In this document: one piece after another, positions 1 through 7,013 of the stretch | How the letters are laid out: each line of letters starts with the position of its first letter | Position numbering within the stretch: the first letter of the stretch is position 1 | NCBI GenBank assembly: GCA_017428385.1 | Contig: JAFRQX010000032.1 | Span: 1-64,000, forward strand | Length of the DNA: 64,000 nucleotides | From: Clostridia bacterium | Lineage (GTDB): Bacteria; Bacillota; Clostridia; Christensenellales; Aristaeellaceae | Direction of reading: 5' to 3' | The notes under the pieces: model-generated | What the model saw: only the letters and a program-made list of their open reading frames with translations | The model's database searches: none | Told to the model about the DNA's origin: nothing | Program-made: the position numbers and the translations under genes

Positions 1-1009
1 CCGCTGCGGGTGTTTCCGGCGCTTCCAGTGTTCCCTCCGGCTCAGCCGGCGCTTCCAGGATGTCGTTGATCCGCTCCAGATTGATCCTGCCTCTTTTCCC
101 TTCCAGGTACAGTGCGGTCAGATCCGACACCGCGTTAAAAAGCACAGGGATCAGCGTCAGAAACGCCAGGAACGTTCCGGTTGAAGACGTCCTGTACCGC
201 AGAAACATCCATCCCCCCAGGACCATAAACAGGCCGACCATCGCAACCGACAGGAAACTGCCGGATACTTCCCTGAGTGATTCCAGCGTTCTCTTCCCCA
301 GCACCCTGCTTTTATACTCCGTTACCATGCCGACAAACCGCTCCTCCATGTCTTCCACCGCGTCCAGATGCTTGATCACCTCAACGCCGGAAACGCTCTG
401 GAGGATTCCCTGATCCAGCTTTTCCTCCGCTTCCTTCTGGCCTTTTTCCGCTTCCGGCAGTTTTTTGCCCAGGTAACCCGCCGGGAGCAGGAAAAGCGGA
501 AGGAAGACGATTGCCACAAGCGCCAGGCGCCAGTCGAGCGCCAGGAATGCTACAGTCAGAAGCAGAACAGCGGCAGTGTCCGTAAACAGGCGCACCTGCC
601 GTGTCGAAAGCAGTTCCTTCAACGCGTTCACGTCCTGCATGCAGTGGGTGAGCAATTCGCTGCTATTGATCCGGGACCGATAGTCGGCAGGCATATCCAG
701 GTAGGCTGCCAGAAGATCCTTCCTCAGCTGCAGCATGGCTCCCTCGCTGATCTGTGACGCGATTCTCTGTTTCCGGACGGAAAAGAACACCTGGGCCAAT
801 GCAAACACCAGGAACATCAGACAGCTTACGACCAGCAGTACCCGGCTGCCGCGGATCAGGGCCCGGTCTATGATGCTTTTCAGTGCCAGAGAAACGCCTA
901 TGTCGCACAAAACCTGCAGGACCGCCACCGCCAGGAGACGGATCCGCTTCTTTTTGTACGGCTGGACATAAGCGTTCAGAAACGCTGTATTTTGCTTCAC
1001 TTTACTCAC
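1..1009 (-). CDS. ABC exporter, transmembrane part (3' end outside window)
   Basis: The frame stays open to the window edge and gives about 335 residues of a type I ABC exporter membrane domain: several hydrophobic helices, with charged intracellular loops such as EKGQKEAEEKLDQGILQSVS. It ends near the linker before the nucleotide-binding domain, which lies outside the window. The protein starts directly with the membrane domain, so there is no N-terminal C39 leader peptidase here. It lies 16 bases after the PqqD gene on the same strand, so it probably exports the modified peptide of this cluster. GTG at 1009 opens the frame, but a second GTG at 1000 has better spacing from AAAGGA; the choice is open. 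Family identity is confident, substrate is inferred from context. Confidence 0.85.
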   Translation of the reverse strand, partial: MSKVKQNTAFLNAYVQPYKKKRIRLLAVAVLQVLCDIGVSLALKSIIDRALIRGSRVLLVVSCLMFLVFALAQVFFSVRKQRIASQISEGAMLQLRKDLLAAYLDMPADYRSRINSSELLTHCMQDVNALKELLSTRQVRLFTDTAAVLLLTVAFLALDWRLALVAIVFLPLFLLPAGYLGKKLPEAEKGQKEAEEKLDQGILQSVSGVEVIKHLDAVEDMEERFVGMVTEYKSRVLGKRTLESLREVSGSFLSVAMVGLFMVLGGWMFLRYRTSSTGTFLAFLTLIPVLFNAVSDLTALYLEGKRGRINLERINDILEAPAEPEGTLEAPETPAA

Positions 1010-1025
1010 ATTCCTTTACTCAACG

Positions 1026-1298
1026 TCAGTCCGGGCTGCCGCAGGCAAAACCTGTTTTTACTATGCTGTCCACAAACAGGGAAACATCCCCGGATATCCT
1101 GTCCTCAGGCACCTCTGGAAACCGTTCCCGGATCCCCGCTGTTATCTCATCGGGAGTTCTGCCGGCCTTCAGCAGTTCCCAAACGGTTCCTCCGGTCGCA
1201 TTCAGCCGGAGCCTGCGCTGGGACTGGGTATCCAGCAGGTAAGTCTCGCCGTCCACAGAGCCGATATAAATATTCGGATTCAATTCCACCCTGGTCAT
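1026..1298 (-). CDS. PqqD-family RiPP leader-recognition protein
   Basis: A 90-residue protein with the PqqD pattern: an N-terminal beta-rich part (NIYIGSVDGETYLLDTQSQR), the LNATGGTVWELL segment typical of PqqD/RRE domains, and a helical C-terminus with FVDSIV. PqqD-like domains bind the leader peptide of RiPP precursors and hand it to the modifying enzymes. It is freestanding here and follows the precursor gene, as expected. I chose ATG at 1298 because GGAGTGAGGATT precedes it; the longer open frame to 1445 runs through the terminator hairpin and is unlikely to be translated. Confidence 0.85.
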   Translation of the reverse strand: MTRVELNPNIYIGSVDGETYLLDTQSQRRLRLNATGGTVWELLKAGRTPDEITAGIRERFPEVPEDRISGDVSLFVDSIVKTGFACGSPD

Positions 1299-1357
1299 AA
1301 TCCTCACTCCTTCTCCGGAAACCATTGCCTTAGCTTCCGGGTTCTGTTCTAACCCTG

Positions 1358-1410
1358 AAAAACAGGCGCAGGGCGCCGCGTTTTTTGCCGCGCAGCGCTG
1401 CCCGCGCCTG
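1358..1410 (-). terminator. Rho-independent terminator after the precursor gene
   Basis: On the minus strand a GC-rich stem (outer arms CAGGCGC and GCGCCTG, inner GGGC/GCCC) with an A-rich loop is followed directly by TTTTT. It lies between the precursor peptide and the PqqD/exporter genes. Partial termination here would give more precursor mRNA than enzyme or exporter mRNA, a common RiPP arrangement. Confidence 0.65.
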
Positions 1411-1424
1411 ATGACTCCATAAGA

Positions 1425-1439
1425 TGCGTTGTCATGGAG
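1425..1439. repeat. Left arm of 15-bp inverted repeat around the precursor gene
   Basis: TGCGTTGTCATGGAG at this position is the exact reverse complement of positions 1704-1718. The two copies bracket the precursor peptide gene. The purpose is unknown. Confidence 0.8.
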
Positions 1440-1515
1440 CCGCAACTGAAACCGGGTATTATCTGGAGAACCAGATATTTAAGAAGATACAGACGGTAAT
1501 GATAATTCTTTTGAA

Positions 1516-1656
1516 TTACTTAACCGCAGCAGCAGCACCACTGCCGGATCCGCCCAGGGCGCACAGGCAGGCGCAGGCCATCTCGACGTCTTCTTCGTTG
1601 GTGATTTCCTCGACCACGGGAGCTTCATACTGATTCAGTTCATACAGATCCTTCAT
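1516..1656 (-). CDS. RiPP precursor peptide, 46 residues
   Basis: AGGAGG lies eight bases before ATG at 1656. The peptide has an acidic leader of about 26 residues (MKDLYELNQYEAPVVEEI, then TNEEDVE), followed by a core with three cysteines in CACLC spacing, then ALGGSGSG and an Ala-rich end (AAAAVK). The layout of acidic leader plus short Cys/Gly/Ser core recalls streptolysin-type azole precursors, but I do not recognise a named family. The Cys residues are the likely targets of the YcaO and/or radical SAM enzyme encoded just upstream. It sits between the maturase and the PqqD gene and is followed by its own terminator. A function as precursor is inferred from composition and position. Confidence 0.8.
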   Translation of the reverse strand: MKDLYELNQYEAPVVEEITNEEDVEMACACLCALGGSGSGAAAAVK

Positions 1657-1703
1657 TTTTTGTTCCTCCTCATTTTTATTTTTTTATATTTTCATCATGG
1701 ATT

Positions 1704-1718
1704 CTCCATGACAACGCA
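1704..1718. repeat. Right arm of 15-bp inverted repeat around the precursor gene
   Basis: CTCCATGACAACGCA matches the reverse complement of 1425-1439 exactly. It lies directly downstream of the maturase stop codon and overlaps a small perfect hairpin (TCATGGA, loop, TCCATGA in minus-strand reading). Confidence 0.8.
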
Positions 1719-1720
1719 CG

Positions 1721-3028
1721 TCATTTGGGGAAAACCCCGTCTCCCGTACAAGGTGCAAAAGGCACGCCGGTAAACGGGTCTATCCTTTCCTGAAGCCACA
1801 GCAGGAACTCTGTGTTGACTTTCGTCATGTCACACCACTGCCGGGCGTTCACCTGATAATTCCCTGAAAAACCCTTATGGGCCGGACGGCATCCGCCGCC
1901 GCACAGGTACTTGTAGGAGCAGTCCATACATTCCTTGACGGAATCCACGGCCAGCTTGTCCCGCAGAGCCTGGAAACTGCTTTTCTGCTGCATCTCAGAC
2001 AGGGACTCCTCAAGCAGGTTACCCATATAGTATTCCGGCTGCTGAAACAGCCTGCAAGGATAAGTACTGCCATCACATTCCACCATGATCTCGCTGATCC
2101 CCGCACCGCATCCCGTCATGCACTTTGAATTCGAAATCAGGTTGCCCTGGGTCGTCTTCGAGTATCTTTCCCCGATCACGTCCCACTGGGCCTTGATGAT
2201 TTTCCGCTGGCTGACGTCATACGGTCCGTCCATCAACAGGGAATTGTCCTTGCCCCGTCCGATCGGTTCCATATAGGTGAAACGTATTTCATCCACGCCC
2301 AGATCCGTATACAATTCACGAATGGTCTGCTCAAGCGTTTCATAATTGCTGCGGTTAACGACGCACTCAATCACCACTTTGATCCCCTGCTCTTTCACCA
2401 GGCGGATCCCGCGCTTGATCAGCTCGGTCGTTCCTTTTCCGCGCGTAATCTCATTGACGGAAGCCACTGCCGAATCCAGGCTGATTTTCACAACATTAAA
2501 GCAGGAAAGTCTGGATACATTTTCGGGCGTAATCAGGGTTCCGTTGGTCAGCAGGCAGGTATAGATTCCCTTCTCCCTGGCGTATTCGCCCAGTTCGAAT
2601 ATCTCCTTCACCAGCATCGGCTCACCGCCCGTGAATGCCAGTTCGGCAATATTCATGCCCGCCAAGATATCAATCAGGCGTTTCACTTTGGGAACGTCTA
2701 CCCCTGTGGATCGAGCTCCGGCCACGACATGTTTTGCGTCCCTGTAACAGTAGATACAGCGCATATTGCACCGGGAGGTCATGAACAGGTAAACCATCTT
2801 CAGGCTGTGGCCGTTGTTCATATAGCTGGATAAAGGCTTCACAGCCGGCTTGTACCCTTCCGTGTGGAAAACGCCCTTGATCAGGCAGCCGAACGCTGCT
2901 TCAGACGCAGGGGTATTCTCCTCAATTGTGTATTTCCCCGGTTTCAGCTCATCACTGCCGACTGCATTGAGCAGCGCCTGGTACTGCTCATCGGAGATAA
3001 CATGTCTTTTGATGTTATCCCGATTCAT
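1721..3028 (-). CDS. Radical SAM/SPASM peptide maturase
   Basis: A 435-residue protein. The radical SAM cluster motif CNMRCIYC (CxxxCxxC) is near residues 86-93, followed by the FTGGEPML glycine-rich SAM-binding segment. The C-terminus carries a SPASM domain with the cysteines of KCMTGCGAG, STYPC, and CMDCSYKYLCGGGC, able to bind auxiliary Fe-S clusters. Such enzymes install thioether or C-C crosslinks in RiPP precursors. It lies 13 bases after the YcaO gene and 64 bases before the precursor. ATG at 3028 has AAGG at good spacing; an alternative ATG at 3088, with AAGGGGG before it, would overlap the YcaO gene by 47 bases. The crosslink type cannot be told from sequence. Confidence 0.9.
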   Translation of the reverse strand: MNRDNIKRHVISDEQYQALLNAVGSDELKPGKYTIEENTPASEAAFGCLIKGVFHTEGYKPAVKPLSSYMNNGHSLKMVYLFMTSRCNMRCIYCYRDAKHVVAGARSTGVDVPKVKRLIDILAGMNIAELAFTGGEPMLVKEIFELGEYAREKGIYTCLLTNGTLITPENVSRLSCFNVVKISLDSAVASVNEITRGKGTTELIKRGIRLVKEQGIKVVIECVVNRSNYETLEQTIRELYTDLGVDEIRFTYMEPIGRGKDNSLLMDGPYDVSQRKIIKAQWDVIGERYSKTTQGNLISNSKCMTGCGAGISEIMVECDGSTYPCRLFQQPEYYMGNLLEESLSEMQQKSSFQALRDKLAVDSVKECMDCSYKYLCGGGCRPAHKGFSGNYQVNARQWCDMTKVNTEFLLWLQERIDPFTGVPFAPCTGDGVFPK

Positions 3029-3041
3029 AATCATGACCTTG

Positions 3042-4946
3042 TCATGATTCTTTAATACCTGGATAACCGGCACAATAAATGTGAGCATGGTCTACCCCCT
3101 TGACTTTTTTTGCCTGCAGAATACGATCCGTAATGTTTTTTACGTCAGCCTGGTTAATCATATTTGCCTTATACTTGTCCTTCCACCGCCGATGGAACTG
3201 TGATATGTCCGGATAAACACAGGCGTTCCTGTACGGACATGCGTCACAGTCATAGCACGGGAACGGATCCATCGTATCCAGTGGCGAATCAATCGCCTCG
3301 AACGCTTCCTCAATCATCTTTTCCGGGAAGAACTTTCCCATGGCTTCACGCACGTCTTCCGTCGGAGTCTTTGTTTCCATGGCTGCCAGCACAATCATAA
3401 TGCTCCGGAAATAGCCCAGTCTCGCAGGATCCACGCCCTGGCTTTCCAGATGGGCCACATACTTCTTCAGGGTCTCCAGCGCTTTGCCGTACTCACCGAG
3501 CCGGATCAGCACATTGCATTTAAAGATACCGTAATGGAGCTTATTCCACCGGAATTCCTTCTGCATTTTGAGATCCAGGGCAAAGGTCATGATGGAATCC
3601 ACGTCCCACCCGGACTTGTCCATAATCCGAAGCAGTTTTTCAAGATCGGCATCCGAAGCCCCGCGGATATTTTTCACCACGGTAGCGACAAACCGCCTGT
3701 CTTCCGACAGCTTGATCGCATATTCATTATTGACGTCGATCTCGCTGATGCCCGGAACGACCACATAGAACGACGGGAATCCCAGGAAAGACACGTCCCG
3801 TATCAGCACATGGTATCCCCTGCCGGTGATATTGTTCAGCATGCTTTTCAGGAACTCCGTATTGGTCGGGGTTCTTTCAGCGCTGGCAGACTCGAACAGG
3901 TCGGACAGCGGATAGCTCTCCTTATCGAGGAAAAGGGACATGGGATAGAAGCCGTCCCCGGTTGCGGCAATATTGATCTTGTTGCCTTCCTGGACAATCC
4001 TGCTGCTGTCCAGGACCTGGAACTCAGTCATACCGACCATCTTCCGGATATCCCTGCCCTGCATCAGCTCCGTCAGCGTCCGTTCAACCGCAATGGGCCA
4101 GAACGGATGCGAAGCGAATTTGACAAAGTAGGATGTTTTCCGGGTATCCGTCAGGATCATGCACACCACAGGCCAGTTTTCTCCCAGCGAGCAGTCCTTC
4201 AGGATAATCCTGTAACTACCCGAGGCTTCAATCTTCCGCTTCATCTCCAACAAGGACGGAAATCTCTTCAGCACCGTGTCCGGTATGGTCGGCGGCGTAA
4301 TCTGCTGCTCAACAATCCTGAAATTCACATACCGTTCCACAATCTCGGAAACACCCTGCACCAAAGCCTCTTCCGGCGTATTGCCGGCGCTCATCCCGTT
4401 TGTTCCGTATTTCATAAACAGGATCGACACCGGAATGTACTCCACTTTGCCGGTGGATATATCATAGAAAGGAAGCGATATCAGTTCCTTTTTTTCCGTA
4501 TGATAATCCTGGATCCTTTCCCATTCAGCCAGCATCTCCTCCCGGGTTTTCCCCCGGGTATTGCTGAAACTGTCGACAACGGTTTTACACTCCGACCGGG
4601 CCAGCTCTTCAGGTGAAAATGTTTTTTCATCCGGAGCGTAGACGAAACCGTCATAGAATGCGTCCTCTTCGCTCAGCGTCATCTTGTACATGTACAGTGC
4701 GCCGTTCTCAAGACGTTCCATAAACTCACCGTATCCGCTCGCCAGGGCGTACTGCTGGGATGTACCCTTGCCGTTTGAGGTCAGGCGGGTGGCTATCGAC
4801 TGCAGAAGCACTGAATAGATCCCGTTGACGCTTTCAAACCATTTCTCCGTGACGATGATGCCCATGTCCGAGAGAATTGACCGTATCCTCTGTATGGTAT
4901 CCACCGGCATTGCATCTTTCAGTTTCCCGCTGTTCTGACTATACAT
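3042..4946 (-). CDS. YcaO-domain protein with C-terminal helical and Cys-rich extension
   Basis: A 634-residue protein. The ATP-binding YcaO signatures are visible: SGYGEFMERLEN (about residues 70-81), the SAGNTPEEALVQGVSEIVER block (about 188-207) and AVERTLTELMQGR. YcaO enzymes use ATP to activate backbone amides, giving azolines, thioamides or amidines. Residues 400 onward are not the usual YcaO end: a helical, repeat-like region, then CYDCDACPYRNAC near residue 560, which may bind metal or an Fe-S cluster. The usual proline-rich C-terminus of azoline-forming YcaOs is absent, and I see no E1-like partner, TfuA or dehydrogenase in the window. It is first of the two modifying enzymes in the operon. 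Confidence 0.88.
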   Translation of the reverse strand: MYSQNSGKLKDAMPVDTIQRIRSILSDMGIIVTEKWFESVNGIYSVLLQSIATRLTSNGKGTSQQYALASGYGEFMERLENGALYMYKMTLSEEDAFYDGFVYAPDEKTFSPEELARSECKTVVDSFSNTRGKTREEMLAEWERIQDYHTEKKELISLPFYDISTGKVEYIPVSILFMKYGTNGMSAGNTPEEALVQGVSEIVERYVNFRIVEQQITPPTIPDTVLKRFPSLLEMKRKIEASGSYRIILKDCSLGENWPVVCMILTDTRKTSYFVKFASHPFWPIAVERTLTELMQGRDIRKMVGMTEFQVLDSSRIVQEGNKINIAATGDGFYPMSLFLDKESYPLSDLFESASAERTPTNTEFLKSMLNNITGRGYHVLIRDVSFLGFPSFYVVVPGISEIDVNNEYAIKLSEDRRFVATVVKNIRGASDADLEKLLRIMDKSGWDVDSIMTFALDLKMQKEFRWNKLHYGIFKCNVLIRLGEYGKALETLKKYVAHLESQGVDPARLGYFRSIMIVLAAMETKTPTEDVREAMGKFFPEKMIEEAFEAIDSPLDTMDPFPCYDCDACPYRNACVYPDISQFHRRWKDKYKANMINQADVKNITDRILQAKKVKGVDHAHIYCAGYPGIKES

Positions 4947-5037
4947 CGCGATTCATTCCTTTTCTTTTCCATATAGAGCAGTATGCTCGTCCGGGGCTGC
5001 CCCGGTTGTCCGACCGGATTACAATCCTGTTCCCGTA

Positions 5038-5208
5038 TTATTTCGCGGGCTGGCCGATGCGTGGGATCCTGGTGTATCCGATCAGGTCTTTTCCCTTGTC
5101 TTCCGCGCAGCAGGATGTGGGCAGCGCAGAGCTGAGTACACATGCAACAATGAAAGTAATGATGATTCCCCGGAAAATGTGCTTTTTGTTTGTCTTTTTG
5201 TCTGACAT
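5038..5208 (-). CDS. Small exported peptide, possible signalling pro-peptide
   Basis: A 56-residue protein: Lys-rich start (MSDKKTNKKHIFRG), one hydrophobic helix (IIITFIVACVLSSALP), a CC pair, then a polar tail ending GYTRIPRIGQPAK. GGGAGGA precedes ATG at 5208 with good spacing. It is the first gene of the RiPP operon and is read divergently from an RRNPP-type regulator. In RRNPP systems the pheromone is cut from the C-terminus of just such a short secreted precursor, so this is my leading idea. It could instead be a second RiPP substrate or a membrane immunity peptide. I know no homologous family. Confidence 0.65.
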   Translation of the reverse strand: MSDKKTNKKHIFRGIIITFIVACVLSSALPTSCCAEDKGKDLIGYTRIPRIGQPAK

Positions 5209-5393
5209 GACCATATCCTCCCGTCTCTCTTTCTTTACCGTCGCAACTGTTTGTGTTAATATTTTTGGTATAGGCGGAACCATTCCTGATCCACTTTCCT
5301 ATCCGTTAACACCCCGTTGCTTTACTTGCATATTATTGCCTGTAGTGGCTAATAACAAGAGAACAAAAGTTCACATTTTGGGAGCGGATGAAT

Positions 5394-6350
5394 ATGGACG
5401 CATCAACCAATACCGTATTTGTTGACTTCGGCGATGTGCTTCGCTATTACCGAAAAAAGAAAGGCATATCCCAGGAACTGCTCGCGGACGGAGTCTGTTC
5501 GAGGGAATATATCGGCCTGATCGAAAAAGGCAAAAACATCCCGACGCTTTATATGGTTGATGCATTTTCAAAGAAAATGGGTATCAATCTTTTTGACGCA
5601 TATGCCCTGATCATTGAGCACAATGATTTTGATACACATTTGAAAATCCAGCGCATGGATGACGCGATCAGCGCCCAGAATATTCCCCTGCTATACCAGC
5701 TGGCCGTCGAGTATTCCACCCTGCCGGGTTTCTCCGCGGGCGTTCCGTATCAATGCGTGATGCACGCATTCGCCCTGTATTACTCCAACATGCTCCACGA
5801 TTATGACAAGGCAGTTGACAGCGCGAGCAAAGGCCTTGATGTCTCCGGACTTTCGGCCTCTGACAGGCATCCCTTCTCCATGCTCACCAATCTGGATATG
5901 TGCCTCCTGCTCGTCCGGTCCGTTGCCTTGTGCCGCGCCGAACGCTACGCCGAAGGCAGGAGCGACCTGGAGTTCCTGCGAGAATGCGCAAAACTCCGTT
6001 TTACGGAAAGCCACTATATTGCCAACCGGAACCGCAGGTTTGACATCAACATTTTTGCGCTGACAACCTTTAACCTCTGTGAGTTTTTCCCGGACGAACC
6101 TGAGCGCAATCTCGTGCTGCTGGATGATTCCATCAAAATGCTTGATCGGTATGAATGCTCCTGCGAACAGTCTGACCTCCTGCTCTATAAGGCCAGGTTC
6201 CTGTATGACCTGGGGGAAATGAACGGAGCCAGGAATTGTTTCAACGCCGGCTATTATCTGATTGTTTGCCGGTATTCCCGGAAGGAAGCTGATGAGCGTG
6301 CCATGGAAATCCTGGAGGAAAGATTTGAATCTCTGAAAAAAACAACCTGA
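5394..6350 (+). CDS. RRNPP-type (Rgg/PlcR-like) transcription regulator
   Basis: A 318-residue protein. Residues 9-70 form an XRE helix-turn-helix (YYRKKKGISQELLADGVCSREYIGLIEKGK). The rest is all-helical, like the TPR repeats of the Rgg/PlcR family that bind short imported peptides. It stands alone, divergent from the small peptide gene and the RiPP operon, and so probably controls them. ATG at 5394 sits nine bases after GGAG; ATG at 5388 is too close. The shared 185-base gap to 5208 must hold both promoters. Family call is from architecture; the ligand and target are inferred. Confidence 0.82.
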   Translation: MDASTNTVFVDFGDVLRYYRKKKGISQELLADGVCSREYIGLIEKGKNIPTLYMVDAFSKKMGINLFDAYALIIEHNDFDTHLKIQRMDDAISAQNIPLLYQLAVEYSTLPGFSAGVPYQCVMHAFALYYSNMLHDYDKAVDSASKGLDVSGLSASDRHPFSMLTNLDMCLLLVRSVALCRAERYAEGRSDLEFLRECAKLRFTESHYIANRNRRFDINIFALTTFNLCEFFPDEPERNLVLLDDSIKMLDRYECSCEQSDLLLYKARFLYDLGEMNGARNCFNAGYYLIVCRYSRKEADERAMEILEERFESLKKTT

Positions 6351-6363
6351 CCTTCATACAAAA

Positions 6364-6398
6364 CACAGGGCAGCATCCGCATGGATTGCTGCCCTGTG
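6364..6398. terminator. Perfect 12-bp hairpin after the regulator gene
   Basis: CACAGGGCAGCA pairs exactly with TGCTGCCCTGTG. On the plus strand no T-run follows; on the minus strand TTTTG follows. It lies 13 bases after the regulator stop codon and probably ends or protects that transcript. Apart from this, 6399-6587 shows no clear promoter to me. Confidence 0.5.
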
Positions 6399-6587
6399 GC
6401 GTATATTCTGCTGAAGCTGAATGCGCAGCAGTGACTTTTTTGAGGCATCTGCCCGGCATGACAGGCGCCCTTCCGCCGGTATGTCTTATGCTGTCAGTTT
6501 TGCCCGTATGGGAACCGATGATACCGGTCCGGGGCTGTAAACTTGACAGCTGTGATAGAATACGGACAGAAAGGAGGGGAAGGAACC

Positions 6588-6887
6588 GTGAACGCACGCA
6601 AACGCGGAAACGCTCTGCTGCTCTGTATCGGTCTTGTGCTGGTACTGCTCGTTTCTTCTGCCTTTCTGATCCAGGAAGCGAATCATGACTGCTGCGGCGA
6701 AGACTGCCCGATCTGCCGGACGATCGCGATGACGACCGCCCTGATGCGGGCACTCTGTATGATTGCTGCCGCACAGCTGATATGGTCTGTTCTGGCCGTT
6801 TCCCGGTCCGCTTTCCATATTCCGGGATCCGTCCGCCTTCATGCCGAAGGTACGCCGGTCAGCCGGAAAACCCGGATCAACGATTAA
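6588..6887 (+). CDS. Small membrane protein with CCxxxCxxC motif
   Basis: A 99-residue protein with two hydrophobic helices (about 8-27 and 46-68) separated by a loop carrying NHDCCGEDCPIC, a His/Cys cluster suited to metal binding. GTG at 6588 follows a strong AAAGGAGGGGAAGGA site. Small membrane proteins with a similar H-x-C-x(2)-D/E-C-x-x-C loop are common next to metal transport genes. Placement just before znuA suggests a part in zinc handling, but no function is established. A terminator separates it from znuA. Confidence 0.7.
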   Translation: MNARKRGNALLLCIGLVLVLLVSSAFLIQEANHDCCGEDCPICRTIAMTTALMRALCMIAAAQLIWSVLAVSRSAFHIPGSVRLHAEGTPVSRKTRIND

Positions 6888-6899
6888 CTGAATCAAAGA

Positions 6900-6964
6900 C
6901 AGGAATTTCAAAGGGAGCCGTATGCCCTCAGGGCATCCGCGGCGTTTTGGGGTTCCTGTTTTTT
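6900..6964 (+). terminator. Structured terminator between the CC-motif gene and znuA
   Basis: CAGGAA pairs with TTCCTG, CAAA with TTTTG, and an inner stem TATGCCC-TCA-GGGCAT is perfect; TTTTTT follows at 6959-6964. The whole is itself bracketed by CGATTAACT (6881-6889) and AGTTAATCG (6980-6988), which could pair as a 9-bp stem. A regulated terminator is possible. Confidence 0.6.
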
Positions 6965-7013
6965 CATACCCAAAAACAGAGTTAATCGTATTGAAACCGG
7001 AGGAAATAACACA

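Noticed and set aside
6975..7000. TTAATCGTATTGA as a Zur box before znuA
   Set aside because: Only one half of the known palindrome is matched; it fits better as an arm of the 9-bp inverted repeat.
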